From Eucalyptus grandis (lineage: Eukaryota; Streptophyta; Magnoliopsida; Myrtales; Myrtaceae): a stretch of 64,000 nt of DNA. The notes beneath the pieces were generated by a model, which was given only the letters and a program-made list of their open reading frames with translations, was not told where the DNA came from and did no database searches. Position 1 is the stretch's first letter. Every line of letters begins with the position of its first letter. The stretch spans positions 13,335,001 to 13,399,000 of the forward strand of contig NC_052622.1 of NCBI RefSeq assembly GCF_016545825.1, in the 5' to 3' direction. Of this stretch, positions 1 through 12,999 are shown in pieces. A program made the translations under genes and the position numbers.

Positions 1-820
1 TGAGGCTTTTGGGGAGGGAGCCGGAGCCGAAGCCGGAGGCAGACACAAACCTTCTGCTCGATCTCTGAGGGAACAGTCGGAGGTGGAGGGGGTCGGGACC
101 CGACTGCGACTGGTGAGGCTTCGACGTGCCAGAAGCAGATGACCGGCGAGGCTTTTGAGGAGGCGGAGCCGGAGACGAAGGCGGAAGCGGAAGCGGTCTC
201 GATCGTTCTGCGTTTGTTCTCCCGCGAGGAGAGAGAAAGTGAGAGAGAGAAAAAATTGCAGAAGATTCAATTGAGGAGAGAGAATGTTCTTTTGGGCGGG
301 AGCTTGCGTGACTTGTCTTTTTTTCTGTTAGCGAGCCGAGCCGAGCCGACCGAGTCGTTTCATTTTCCAGCGGGTCCCACATGACAGGTGTCGGTATCTA
401 AATGGTATGTGCGCGCCACGTCAGATGATGACGTGGCACGCACGAACCACTGAATATTTTAGGTTTTTTAGGTGACGAAAGGAAGCTTGTCACCGTTGGT
501 GGTGGCAAAGTTCCGCATTTTTTTTTTATAATGTTTTTGGGGTAAATTTGTTGGGCAAAGTTTAGGATTTTGGGTGCTCTTTTCCCTTTTATAATCCATG
601 ATTGTGCTAAATTTATTTAGCTAAGGGGCTAAATTATTTGGGTAGAGAGACGGATTCTTCAACTTTAGCATCATAATTTGACGAAGAAGAGATGCTGATT
701 ACTTATCTCGGTGGTTAATTTAATGAAATTAGTGTTTCCAGCAGCAAAAATGCATTTGTAGCCGGATAATAATGGAGAAGGGATCCAAATAAAGTGGATA
801 AATATGCATGCAACAAATTC
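1..820. repeat. Direct repeat, left copy (partner 63,189-63,999)
   Basis: These bases match the last 811 bases of the window in the same orientation with few differences, for example an extra GA-rich insertion near 235-250 and an extra GCCGA unit near 340. The repeat holds GC-rich leader DNA (1-330), a transposon-like terminus (368-460) and AT-rich flank (461-820). At the right end of the window the same leader lies directly upstream of a minus-strand kinesin fragment. By analogy, bases 1-330 are probably the 5' leader of another kinesin-bearing unit that lies mostly to the left of the window. That last point is inference. Confidence 0.9.
368..460 (+). repeat. Terminal inverted repeat-like end of a composite element (right-end type)
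   Basis: The stretch runs from CAGCGGGTCCC to GAATATTTT and closely matches 63,548-63,640. It is a diverged match to 40,500-40,595 and, in reverse complement, to 49,858-49,953. It contains an imperfect palindrome at 409-443 in which GTGCG(C)GCCACGTCA faces TGACGTGGC(A)CGCAC. The two ACGT cores (CCACGTCA and TGACGTGG) resemble bZIP binding sites. The left partner of this end would lie outside the window. Confidence 0.7.
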
Positions 821-1269
821 AGGGGTAGACTATTTGAAGCCTTTTAGTCTCCAAAAAGTTATTTTACTTATGTTCCTGCACTAAGATTCAACTTAACTGT
901 TTTAGTTTAACATCATACCTCTAAACTCTGTTTAGATTGACTATTGCATCCTGAAATTCCTTTTGCATTTGCCTAGGCTAGTACTAGGTTAGGGCCGAGG
1001 CACTTGGGTTTCTCATGGAAACAAATGGGAGACCATCATGTATGTCTTCTGGGCTACCCAAAAAAAGAAAAAGAAAAAGATAATTATCAACTTTCTTGCG
1101 AACAGGGGAAATGCTTAGGTTAAATTTGAACAAAAACTTGCAAAACTTGACTTTATATATTGATTTATATATATAGGTTTTTAAGAATAGGTAGTGCTTT
1201 ATGAATGAATAAATGCTAAATCCCAAATGCTAGAAAGCAAAATGTCTTAACCTTGCTAGTTTTTATTGC
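821..1269. other. Intergenic, no gene seen
   Basis: AT-rich sequence between the repeated terminus and the first recognisable Cactin codons. Short open frames here show no protein-like composition. Confidence 0.6.
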
Positions 1270-4200
1270 TCATTATTCAAGTAGAGGTAGAGATAATGAA
1301 GAAGAGAAGGGAAGAAAGGCTCAGCATCAAGACAAAATGGTATGTTCCCTTCAGTCACCAAAGCAAGATTTTTCTTGTTGAATTGGCGATGGGCGTGAGA
1401 TATCCTGCTTTGTACTGGTTAGTCTTAGGGAGGCATCATTTTGACAATTGTTTTTCTCAATATGGTGAGTCTTTCCCATTTCATTTTGATCAAAGCAAAG
1501 TCAGGTCAGAGATGAGATTGCATTGCATCAAGGTGCGGAAGGAATTGATATTCTATCTAAGCACCTTAATGGTTCATATGATCTGAATATTAACTCGAAT
1601 ATTAAATTTTTTATACCATCCTCCTGGAAATGTCGGGGGATGGATTCTCCTTTAAGGATAACCCAGCATACTCTTTGTCATCCATGACGGACAGTCCATG
1701 TTATTCGGATCTACCTTTTCCTCTTATTCCTATCATCGTATAAAGTTTCTTCATTAGCATCTCTTTTATATGGAAGATTGGATGGATAGATTTTTCACTT
1801 TGCTGGAAGATCGTGTTTAATTTTACTTGGATTTGAATTGAGAAGAGCTTGTTTGAGCTGCCTTTGACTTGGTTGCTGCTACTTTCTAAATTGAATTTTA
1901 GCCTTAAGCCTATTTCCCATCCCCCTCTTTTCCCTCACTTTGACTTTCATTGGATTGAGGAATTATTGTTGCATTTACTAAGACACGACAAAAAGGAAGA
2001 TATAATAAATATAAAAAAAAACATATCTTGCAATTCATGGGGTAATTTGGCATCCGCTTGGAAGTCAAGTCTCTCATCACAAGCTTGGGAATAGGGGGCT
2101 GCTTATGGCCCTAGCTTCTCTTTATGTGGCTTTGGTGCTAAACAACTTGTTGGGTTGAAAGTCCTAAGCCACAAAAGAAGTGTGGATAAAAGTTCCTCAA
2201 ATAACCTCCAAATATTTTATTTTATTTTATTTCAATCGGACAATTAAGCTGCTTTAGAGTGCATCTTTTTCACTTTGGTTCAGTGGTCGATAGGAGGTGG
2301 CATAAACTGTTGACCATACACACTGTGCTTTAATTGGCCATGAAGTGCATTTATTGTTAAAACTATGGTGTATAAATATCTCTATAGTTATCTCCAAAGA
2401 AATGTATATATGGGAAGTATTCAACATAATTTTTTGATAAGTTAAATTTGGAGAGGCTTATTATTATGGTAGCTTAGCTGTCTAGGTCACTGCATTTGAT
2501 TCAGGGCTTAACAGCGAAAGAAATGGAAGAGCTTCATGGTGACATCAAAATGCATCTCTATTTGGACACAACTGACATATGTTGAGTACTGGAAGGTAAT
2601 ATGCTTTTTTTTATATTTTATCTTTTCATGCGAATGGTCTAGAGATCTTTCATTTAGTCTCTAATCGTCATTATATGGCTCACTTCTCAGCATCCTTGAT
2701 TTTGGTATCTATGCTAGTCATGGAATTGCTACATGAGCTCAAGAGATCATTGACGCTTAACATGGTCTTTTGGTCTTTGAGCAGTGCGAGGATGTTACCT
2801 GAAAGTAGTGTCTAAAAGGGTGAATTATTCAGAGTAGCATAGGAAAAGTTGAACTTCTGGGTCTGCAGATTCTTATCTTTTTATCTTACCGAGCACGCAC
2901 TTTGGGAGCTGGCAGAAGCCAGGAAAAGGGATGCACTTTATCGAGCCAGAGGGTGTGGGGAGGAGCCTCCTGCTGACTGCTGAGTTGCTTGCAGAAGAAG
3001 GGGATACGTACTCTAGCATCCAAGCAGATGTGGGGATTATCCACATAAGAAGACCAACCGAGAATACATGCTGGTATGCTGGTGTTGAGACTCAATTGCA
3101 TACCGGCACAGCTATAAGGTCATGGAGTTTTGGGAAGTTATCTTCAATTGCATCCACACAGACAAGGCAAAGGTAATTATACTTTGATATTCTTTCACTG
3201 TTGAGAATGTATATTTTGAGAATGTACATTTGGTACGTCAAAATTGACTGAATGAAACATAGGCTTTCATGAGAAAATTTTGCGCAAGCATCTTCAACGT
3301 CTGTGGATGTCGTTGATAATCCAGAAACTGCTAGCGTCCTCAGTCCTATATACAAGAAGAAGGTGTGCCTGACTCTGTCGACTAATAACTTTTTTATAGA
3401 AATCTTGTTTCGGCTTGGCTTTCAGTTGAGTGGGTAGTAAGTTACAATTCCTATGGTTTTGATGTTTAGATGAAGGATCCATGTAGCCGGAACCATTGAG
3501 ATGATGGAGTCGAAGAGGGGGCTGGATCATTTTCTCGGGCAACTTTCGCATGGTGATGAAACTCAAGGGAACGTTGACCCCGAAGAGGACAGGGCTGCAT
3601 TGGAAAATTCCTTTCTCCCCGGAGACCGGACCGTTGCTTAGTGCAAACATAGTGCAAACCGAGTAAGGTTGTGCATCTAACCGAGAGGTCTCGGGTATAT
3701 AATTTTAGGAACGGAAAAGAACCGAGGTGCTAGAAGAACAACGAGAGACGGATGCAAGGAGCAATAGTGTCAAAGCCAGCTCCATCGGAAGATGATTTTG
3801 AAATGAAGGCCACCAAAGCCATGGGAGCCATGGAGGAAGGTGATGCAGTTTTTGGCAATGCTGCAGAGGTGGAATCTGGACTCGTGCTTCATGTCATCAG
3901 TTTTCTGGACTTTGGTTTTGACTTATTTGATTTATATTTTTTGCTCAGACAACCTCATACTTGAATTTATCCATATGGATTGGGGCTTATTGGTGGCGTG
4001 AGAAGCATCGACCAAGAAAACCAAAATCTTCCCACCGTGTGAACCCCCACAACACACAATTGAAAAGGATGGGAATAGCACAGAGACGGGTATCATCCGA
4101 CTCCACGCTCGCCCCATATGAGGACATTGTTGGGTCTACTTGATGAGAAAATCACTTTTAGGCGTATGTAAAACCTTTTGGCTGCCATATGATTCACATT

Positions 4201-4330
4201 GTTTGGGTTAGGATTGTGTGTAAAGAATGGGAATATTCACACAAAGAAGGGCTTCAGATACACTTTTGAAAGAGGGATTTTGCATGTTTATTTCAACTTC
4301 AAATCTTACTAGCCTTCAAGTTATTCTGAC
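1270..4330 (+). pseudogene. CTN: Decayed Cactin gene
   Basis: Cactin is a conserved nuclear protein linked to pre-mRNA splicing. Pieces appear in the right order but in shifting frames: KKRREER (about 1,295), FHFDQSKVRSEMRL (about 1,480-1,525), SKHLNGS read in another frame (about 1,555), GLTAKEMEELHGDIKMHL (about 2,505-2,560), LWELAEARKRDALYRAR (about 2,890-2,945), LLAEEGDTYSSIQADV (about 2,980-3,030), EKILRKHLQRL (about 3,270-3,300), APSEDDFEMKATKAMGAM (about 3,780-3,835), YWWREKHRPRKPK (about 3,985-4,025) and KEWEYSHK near 4,210. Many stops and frame changes separate them, so no full product is possible. The gap 1,610-2,500 corresponds to an intron position; part of it recurs inverted at 16.2-16.8 kb. 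The family assignment rests on remembered conserved motifs and is strong because so many occur collinearly. Confidence 0.85.
1605..2225 (+). repeat. Cactin intron segment, repeated inverted at 16,170-16,760
   Basis: The sequence from 'ggattctcctttaaggataa' (about 1,640) to 'aaatattttattttat' is found in reverse complement at 16.17-16.76 kb with small indels. The clearest part is about 2,086-2,225. It lies between two Cactin coding pieces, so it is most simply an intron of the ancestral gene, although an inserted repeat is possible. Confidence 0.8.
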
Positions 4331-5700
4331 TTCTAAGCTTAAATCAGTAGCGTGATCACCATTTTGGAAGCTAGGAGACCGAATTTTGTATCATGCATAT
4401 TCAGTCTGTTAGTACTAGTTGAACAGCTATTTTGCTATTTTACTTGCTTGTAGTAGTTGTATTTTTTTATTCATTTTCTTGGCCAAGCTATTTTAGGATT
4501 ATGGGTTGGACAGATATTAGTTATCCTTCATCCATAGTAGTCAAATCCATTTGACTATAAAGCAACTACTATGCTACTATGTAGACCATGATACCTTATT
4601 TCTTTAAGAGCTAGTCCCAAGATCTTCTATATTAATCTTTCAAGATGATTAAAGTGAGCTTGTTGCGGGTGATTTGCCTTTTGCTTGGCTTGGGCGCGAC
4701 TGGTCTTTTATGCTTTGGGTTTATTATGAATTTGTCTATATAGATGAGGATATTAAGGCCTGGAAATTTCTCCCCAAAAATTTTGGTAATCTCTGCGAAT
4801 GAGAATAGGAAAAAAAAAAAAGGCTAACTTAAAGTTTCTTATATTTTTAGATTTTTCTTTTTTTTCCTCTCTTCTTGCTGCTTCTCTAGAGAGAAGCCCA
4901 CTACCACCCATGGCCCCCAGTGGGCTGGTTGGCGGTGGCAGGCAGGCTGGTGGTGGGCAGGGGGAGGACCCGGAGGAGGACCCGGAGGATACGATAGGAT
5001 GCAAGAGGGGCGGTGAGGTGAGGAAAAAGAAAGAGAAAAAGAAAAGAAGGGAAACAAGAAACTATCCAAATCTATTTCTCCCTCCTTTAATTAGTCGAAC
5101 CATTTTTTTCTTTCTTTGGGGAACAAAAGAAATTGGAGTGGTGAGTGTTACCATGGGCACCTAACTTACCACCAGAAACAAGGCTTGTCTGATTGGGGAC
5201 ACATAAGACACGTATAGTTCATATAATTGCTTCATGGTCAATAGATCTGCAGATGATGGATATTCAATTGAATGGTTCAATCAATTTGACAAAAGTGGGT
5301 GAAATCTCAAAATTTAAAATTTAAGAAACGACACTTAAAACAATGGACGAGTAATCATATTTTACTATTGATGGTAATGGAATTTGCATTTACTCCTTTT
5401 CCAAGTTTCATATTCTAGAATCATCATATATCTATATGTCTTTTTAGCATGCCCAATAATTGAGCAAAAGGTACCATGGCATAACAAAAGGAAAAAAATC
5501 AGTATCCAATAACATAAGCACAAAAACATATAATAACTGTTAAAACATGGTGGTCTTAAATGGGAAAACTTGGGGTTTGCAAAAGAGATTGTTAATTTAG
5601 AGTTAATATCATGTCAAAAGCATTAATTTTTCTTTTCCAGTAAAAAAAATTAAATTTTGTTGGAATTTTAAATAAATGTGATGAAAAATATTTATGAATT
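4331..5700. other. Intergenic; poly-purine/pyrimidine tract
   Basis: No recognisable gene. Bases 4,800-5,120 are pyrimidine-rich, then G-rich (two GGAGGACCCGGAG repeats near 4,965-4,990), then A/G-rich. The open frames there are low-complexity by-products of base bias. Confidence 0.6.
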
Positions 5701-5756
5701 TACATGTCAATATTTCTCATGCTGACGACTGCTTTGACTTGCTTCGCTTCTCCATA

Positions 5757-7370
5757 AACATACGGCGAGGTGCACGCTCTCGTCCTCAAGCTTGAGAAAA
5801 ATCCCAGTCTGGGCAATGCGCTCATCGTGGCCTGCCTCAAACTTGGCTGCACCTCGCACGCTTACGGCGTCTTCGATGGGCTGTCGCATCCCAATGTGGT
5901 TTCTTATACGGCCGTCGTCTCTGGTCTCTCGCTAAGGCGGACTGAGGACTCGAAGCAGCGGAGGCTTTCTTGGGATTGATGAGTTCAGGTACTCAGCAAA
6001 ATGAGTATCGTGGACACGGCTGACTGAACTGGAGAATGCTTTGGTGGCTGCCCCGGGTTATTTAGAAAGCCTCTTTGTTTCTAATGCACTTAAATGCGAG
6101 TATCTGGATTCTGTTCTTTGAATTGCTTGACCAATTGCCTAAGAGACACATTGCTTCGAGGAATACTGTAGTTTCGGGATTGGTGAAGGCCCAATACGAA
6201 AGAGCATTTGAATCTTTTCAGCCAATGGACCAAATTGATAATGTGCTGAGACTAATAGTTTAATTAGAGTAAAGGAAATTCATGGTCATGCCATCAGAAT
6301 TGGAATGGAGACTGCACTTATCAGATTTTACATAAAATGCGGAACCATAGACGATGTGGAGGCCTTGTTTGAGAAGATGGCCACGAGGGATGTTATCACT
6401 TGGACACAGATGATTAGAGCCTATGCAGAGTTTGGGTTGATTGATATAATGCCAGAGAACTGATAAGATGGGTGAGCAGATTCACATGCTCTTAAATCTG
6501 GATTATTTTCAGATTTAGAGTAGCAAATGCATTGATTGGAATATTAATGCTGCTAAAAATGTCTTTAACAATATGCCTGCACATGATGTAGTTTCATCGA
6601 ATGGCTTGATTGCGTGCGTGGTTCATTATACATCCGGGAGATGATGCCCTCACTGTCTGTTCAAACTTACAGGATGCAGGGATAAAGCCTGGCAGAATCT
6701 TTCTAGTTATATCGGCTTATAAATATACTAAAATGCGTTTAGTTGATGAAGGTTGTGGATTCTTTTCATCCATGCGAACAGAATTTAATATAGAACCTTC
6801 ACAGGAGCATTATGCAGCAGCCTTTGTTGGTATTTTAGGATTCTGGGGACTTCTTGAGCTTGCAGAAAAATATTCAGCAATATGCCATTTGAACCAGAGG
6901 CTTTAGTCTAGCAAGCTTTGCTTGACGGACGTAGAGTCCAATCCAGTGCAATTGTCGTTAAAAGAGTTATAAAGCATTTACTTTTGATGGAACCGCAAGA
7001 TCCTTCTACCTATGTGCTTGTTGCAACTCTGTATTCTGCATCTGGAAGATGGCGAACAGTGACGAAAAAAATGAGGGTGAAAGGATTTTAGAAACAGCCT
7101 TCACAGGGTTGGGTCATGCATCAGAATGAGACTATATCATTTACAAGCCAAGAACATCTATAGTGGGTTGGATATTCTAATTTCAGAATGCTAGAGAGCT
7201 TTCAAGTTTCGTTCTTCATGAAGTCGGAGAACATCAGAAAAGGGATTTCTTGTTCTATCACAGTGCAAAACTTGCTGCAGCATTCGGGCTTCTGATGAAT
7301 AGACGAGGAAAACTCATCAAGATTGTAAAGAACATCGGATCAGCTTTTAAGAAGAAAAAGTCTTTGACAT
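5757..7370 (+). pseudogene. EMB175: EMB175-like pentatricopeptide repeat (PPR) gene, decayed
   Basis: PLS-class PPR proteins bind organellar RNA. Collinear pieces include VHALVLKLEKNPSLGNALI (about 5,772-5,830), VFDGLSHPNVVSYTAVVSG (about 5,865-5,925), LPKRHIASRNTVVSGLVKA (about 6,135-6,190), HGHAIRIGMET (about 6,283), FEKMATRDVITWTQMIRAYA (about 6,370-6,430), NNMPAHDVVS (about 6,570), FNIEPSQEHYAA (about 6,785), FEPEALV (about 6,890), MEPQDPSTYVLVATLYSASG (about 6,990-7,050) and HQKRDFLFYHSAKLAA (about 7,230-7,280). The motif order matches Arabidopsis EMB175 (At5g03800) as I remember it. Frameshifts, stops and large internal deletions break the frame repeatedly, so this is a pseudogene. The original gene is probably intron-poor, like most PPR genes. 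Confidence 0.85.
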
Positions 7371-10300
7371 TTTTTTTCAGTGTTATGCGGCTATAAGTTA
7401 ATTGGATTACTGGAGTTGAAATTATGAGAAAACTTCATGGTATTTGCAAAAAAGCTACTTCTTTTGGGAGGTAATGTTTCAGTTGGTTTAGTTCGAAGAG
7501 GTAAAACTTCTTCATCCCAATGTTCTTGCATACTTGCATCCCCTAAAATTACCTACAACAAATGAAAAAGAACCCCGGTTAGTTGTAAGGTGATATATGT
7601 TCTGACTAAATAACTTAACTAAATAACTTACGGCTGAATCGTTAAGCAATAAATCACAAAAAAAAAATAATATATAATTAGCACTTAGACACTCAACCAT
7701 TATCTATCAATGACAATGATGTTCAACAAACCTTACTATTTGGCATAAGCAAACATGGTTTTTGATTGAGAAACCTTTAATAAATTTTAAAAAAAAAGTT
7801 AAAAGTTTTTATGATTCATAAAAAAAAAAAAAGTTAAATTAAGTACACCATATAAGTTAAGTAAGTGTAATTATATTGTTGGACATTTAGAGAGCGATCT
7901 ACGTTTTTTTTTTTTTTTTTAATATATTATTATGGTCGAGCCTTACCTAAAATGACAAAAGTACACCCAAGTGGCTGACTTGGTAAAAAACTAATATAGA
8001 AATTAATTAAATTAAATTTATTTAAAACATTTAAATTAAAATATAAATATTAAAAATTTAAAAAGAAAAGAAAAGGAAAAATAAATAAAAATAACAAGTA
8101 AAAGAATTTATTAGGAATTGCCTTAGCTGAATGGATTAAATTGGTACCAATGTCAAAATGTTTATGATTGAATTAATCAAATTCAAATGTTTAGGATTTA
8201 ATTGGTACTAATGCCATAGTTTTAAGACTTTTTTTCCCACTTTTGCCTTACATTTACATAATCATTTACAAGTCATACTTAGGACATGCATACATTTTCT
8301 AGTAAAATCTTGTAGAATATTTGATGCATTGCAATTAATGGGCTTTTGCTTACTTAAGGTATTTATGTCCTTGCCCTATATCTAGCAATTTATTTCTTGC
8401 TTTGGTTATTGAGTTTTAAATTCGCTTGATCACCCCGTGCATGTTGGTGGCTTAAATTTAAAATCTCTAAGATTGCTTGCAAAAAATATTTTTTGAAAAT
8501 CAATAGACAAGCTACTAAAAGGGCATTAGATTAAGTCTTTTATTATCCCATACTTTATATGGGTTTGTAATCCACCCTAATTGATTGGTGATGATTTCAA
8601 ATGGTTAAAAAGTTTTATGTTTAATTGAGTACCAAATTGCGAATTACCTTTCTCATTGGTAGCTCAACTCTGAGAAAGTCAGGACACTCCTATAGGCAAA
8701 CTTACTCATATGCTAGTTGTTTCTACCGTGTGCTTTGCTTATTCTCTCATGTGTTTTTTCTCAAAATCTTAGTCCAGAAAAGGTAGCTGTTATTCATATA
8801 TTGATCCATGTTATGTGTATATCAAGGATAGAGAATTGAAAACTTTGAACAAGGCGTTTTTCACATACAATCTTGGTAAGAATGCCTGTTCCGAATACAT
8901 GTGTTTTATTATATAAAATTGTATGCAACTGATAACAGTTTTAGCAAAACAAACTTTAATCTTAGGCTATAAATTTTGTAAGTCCATAAAATAATGAATT
9001 TTCTATTAGCCTAATAATTTTATGCATGTCCCTGGATTCTTGGTACATTTGAAGAACTCTTAACAATACACAATGTTCTTGGGCTTGGCTTCCTTAGACG
9101 CCAACCAACCAATTTATGCATCTAAAGTTTAATAAATGAATTCCAACACTACATCTCCAAAATAGTAGATTCAGGCACTTTGATTTTTCTTAAATGCAAA
9201 CTCTAGCAACTTTCATAATACTTCATAATTGACTCCTAATCTACAAATAAATTTATCACATTTTCTCGAACTTTACTACTTTAAATTTTTGAGAAAAAGT
9301 TTTTTTTTTTTTTTTTTGCTTAACTTTAACTATTAACAAAGAAGCCCTTCAGTTGATTAACATCTACTATATCTTCATTAAATCATTCATTTGATTAATT
9401 AATGGATTGTTTATTATACTCAACAACGAAACTTCATGGCGGTACCATCAGTATCATTCTTTTAGAAAATTAACCATTGCATCCCTTTATCGGCCCGAAA
9501 AATTATGCGGGGAGGAGGCGGCTTCTTCTTCTTCTTTAATTTTTTTAATTTTTTAAATGTTTTAAATAAATTTAGTTTTAAATTTAATTTTATTAATTTT
9601 TATATTAATTTTTTTACCAAGTTTTGGTTTTGCACTTATCACTCCAATGTGTAAATTTCAAATTCTATAAATTCTTTAATATAAAAACCTTCTGAAAAAA
9701 TGGTCTTCTCTTTCTATAAATGTGTACAATTTCAAATTTGGGTTATTTTAAGTTGCTTCCTACCTAAACCTATTAGTTTCATGTAACAGTTCTTTACTTA
9801 GGGCTTGGAATATCTATATTCCTTACATATTTGTCCTTAGCTATTTCAAATAAATAAAGTAGATAGAGTCTTTGGAACGACAATTGGTATTTTTATTACA
9901 TTAGCTAAAACTCATCTATTCTTGTTTATTTTTATCACAACAAGATGGACTTTACCTAGACTAAGAATAGACCATTTCTTTGACCCATTTCTCTGGGTAA
10001 TCTATTGTTGACACCTTCTTTCCAACTCCTTTAATTGTAAGAGAAAAAAAAAGGACTATGCTTCTCTGAAATATCAAATAAGAGAAAGAAACAAATATTC
10101 TATGATATGTTCCCTATAGTACCTGGGGGCATGAATTACAGTAGGAGCTCCAAGGTACATTGGTCAAGGTTCATGATTACCTTACCTACACTAAATATCC
10201 TTATGAAAAATTAATTACATTGGCCAAATCCATTTTGAATATTTTGAATTTGATAAAGGCATTGCTTGTGAAGTATGTTTTTGTATCCTATTCATCTCCC

Positions 10301-12999
10301 TATTGTTGATGGGAAATTGGAAACCGGTATACAAAAGAAAGGCTTGCGAAATTTGTATTTTTTGTGGCAAATGTATTGGGTATTGTCTAATAAATTGTTT
10401 ATCAATGACCCAAGAGTATGGACTTTCTACATATGTGGCGAATTGAATTATAATCAAATCACTTTTGGCCGTTTACCAATGTAAGTAATTAACAATTATA
10501 TAATAAGAACAATTTCGAATTCCCCTCAAATAATAAAAAAAATAAAAAAATTAAAACCCTTTGATCTTTGATTTAATAGGAATCTACACCGAGTAGTAGG
10601 GTTCAATTTGATCTAATGCACAGGAATGAATTCTTCATTTTCTTTTTTGTTGGTCAATTAATGTAAATTCCAATTAACTATTGATTGGTTGGTAAAAAGT
10701 GTGATTAAAGTTAGATTGAAAATAGAATATACTAATTTGAGTTTTGAGCTAAATTACCCTTTTCTTCGGTGTAAATCTTTTGGGTTAAGAGAAAACCATA
10801 TTATGTTGGTCCTCTAATTGGACCTAGACCCATTTTAAATCCATTCATTTGAATTAAATGCAATTAGGAGCATATTGTAAGAACATTTCTTGTCGAGTCA
10901 ATAAAATCATGGAAAACATTTCAATTAATTTCTCTTTTACATATAATAATGAAGTTGCCTAGACCAATACATGATTTTCTTTTAGTTTTTTTGGATGAGG
11001 TCTTACATTAGGAAGTATAGGAGTGGTATTACTTACCAATCCCTTTTCCTTGAGATTCTATATCATTATTTAATATTCTATCAAACTCTCATTTTGTAAG
11101 GGCTTGGCAGCTCCTTATTTATCTAGGAGCTATAAACGATATTAATTCTATTTGAATCTTTTACTTTGTTGGTTTGTACCAGCATTTTGGTTTCAATAAT
11201 GACTACCTTTTTAGATGGGTCTTGGTATGGGATTGTCTTGGTACAGGATTATCCAAAAACAAAGTGGAGTCGGATATTTGACAGGTAATAGTCAACAAAT
11301 CCCAGTTCATTTATCAACAAATCTTTATCTTCTATTTGAAATCATTTCCATAATTCTTTTAGCTGCTCATCAATGATAAATCTTTTTAACTGTTAATAGC
11401 GATCAAAATTCAACTTTGTTTTCTATTATCAAATCCATTTATCTTCAAAAATATTTGAAAACTATTCATGTGTATAATATAAATTCTTTATTCTGATTAC
11501 CAAATATCAATCTATTCGTTTGCTTTATCCTTGTTATATAATTGAATATGCTTGAATTCTTGTTCATATTGAAATTAATCAAAATTAATAAGGAGATGGT
11601 CAATCATACTCCAACATGTACTTATTTTGAGTACCTATTTATTTTTAATAAAAAAAGAAAAAGAAAAAACAGAAATATTAAGACAAAAATGCCTTGCAAT
11701 ATTAACCATCTGAAACATATTCTTCTTTTCCACGGAGTGAAAAACAATTCCTCAAAATAGATCAAAATTATGTTCCCCCTATTTTAAAATGGCCAAGGCT
11801 CACCCGGGAACAGCATGCCCTTTCTACTTTCTAGTTTCTAGTTTCTAGGCTGATATAAAGAGGGAAATGAATAGAATGGGAATGGGGTCATGATTTTTCT
11901 GCTTCTCATAAAACTATTATCTTAGAGCTTAACTAGAATCACTTCAAGAAAGAAAAGGCCCATAATCATCAATTTTACAAACCAAAACAAGGGAAGTCAA
12001 ATCATCAATACTGCACCCAATGCCTCAATTTCTTCCTCTGTAAAATGATGACCATGGAGCTCGCGCACCTTCCATCCCGATTCCTTCTAATTCCATTATG
12101 GTTCCTCTCTCCCAAGAAGAGGATGCTTTCTTCTTTCTAGTTTCTATGCGGTCGTAGCCCCAGTTTTGGTGGGCTTCATTTCAGCATGAGAGGTCACATA
12201 CGGAGATAAATATACGGAGATACTTATGATTTTTTATTTTTATACTTTCCTGCCGTGTCTTTGGCCAATGATAAACTCACGGCTTCAATTTATCTTTTCT
12301 GAAATATTAATTACACTATTAAAAAAAAAAAAACAGCGGAAAGTATCTTGAGATTCACTTAATAATTAAAAAAATGTATCATAATTCATTAGCCATAGAG
12401 AGAAACCTCAACAAAATTTAATTCATCTAACTTGCACAAGATTTTCATTAATCTTGCAAAGGAGCTTGTGCATCTATTTATTCCCTCCAAAGACACCTAT
12501 TCGTAAAATAAAATAATAACAAAAAAACCTAGTAAATAGATTAGACTTATTGATTAAGAAAAATATTTTCTTTGATAAAATTAGCCCAAACCAAACTAAA
12601 AGACTAAATTGACAAAAGTTTTATGACTAAATTCACACCATTAAAAGTTTAAGATTAAATTGGTTCCCAATCAAAAGATTTATAACTAAATTGTTTTATG
12701 ACTCTTTTTTTTTTTTTTTTTACTTTTTGCTGGAACAATTCAAACCAATGATCAAGCTTCAACCAAAAAAAATCTAACAAAACAAACAATCAGGCACATT
12801 GTAAAATAGGAAATACATGAAGTCTATTATATTCGAACTTAAAGATGTCCTAAAACAATAAGGCTTTAGGTAGCAAGTGCACATCATTATGACTAATGGG
12901 AGACTTCAATCAACTGAAATTCATATGAATTTCCCTAACGTTCTTCTCCAAAAAGTAATATATGCCTTGGTTTTTTAAAAGTCATTTTTACACGGGTGA
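7371..12999. other. Long AT-rich intergenic stretch, no gene seen
   Basis: About 5.6 kb rich in poly-A/T runs. Near 8,110-8,245 and 12,590-12,720 there are repeated phrases of the type 'gactaaattg' / 'aggatttaattggtac', which look like eroded non-autonomous repeat pieces. I could not define ends. The open frames at 10,215-10,484 and 11,542-11,760 resemble no family I know. Confidence 0.5.

Noticed and set aside
3294..3657. Minus-strand frames over the Cactin pseudogene
   Set aside because: They are antisense shadows of collinear Cactin pieces on the + strand.
10215..10484. Overlapping small frames as a gene
   Set aside because: AT-rich region, both strands open over the same bases, no recognisable motifs.
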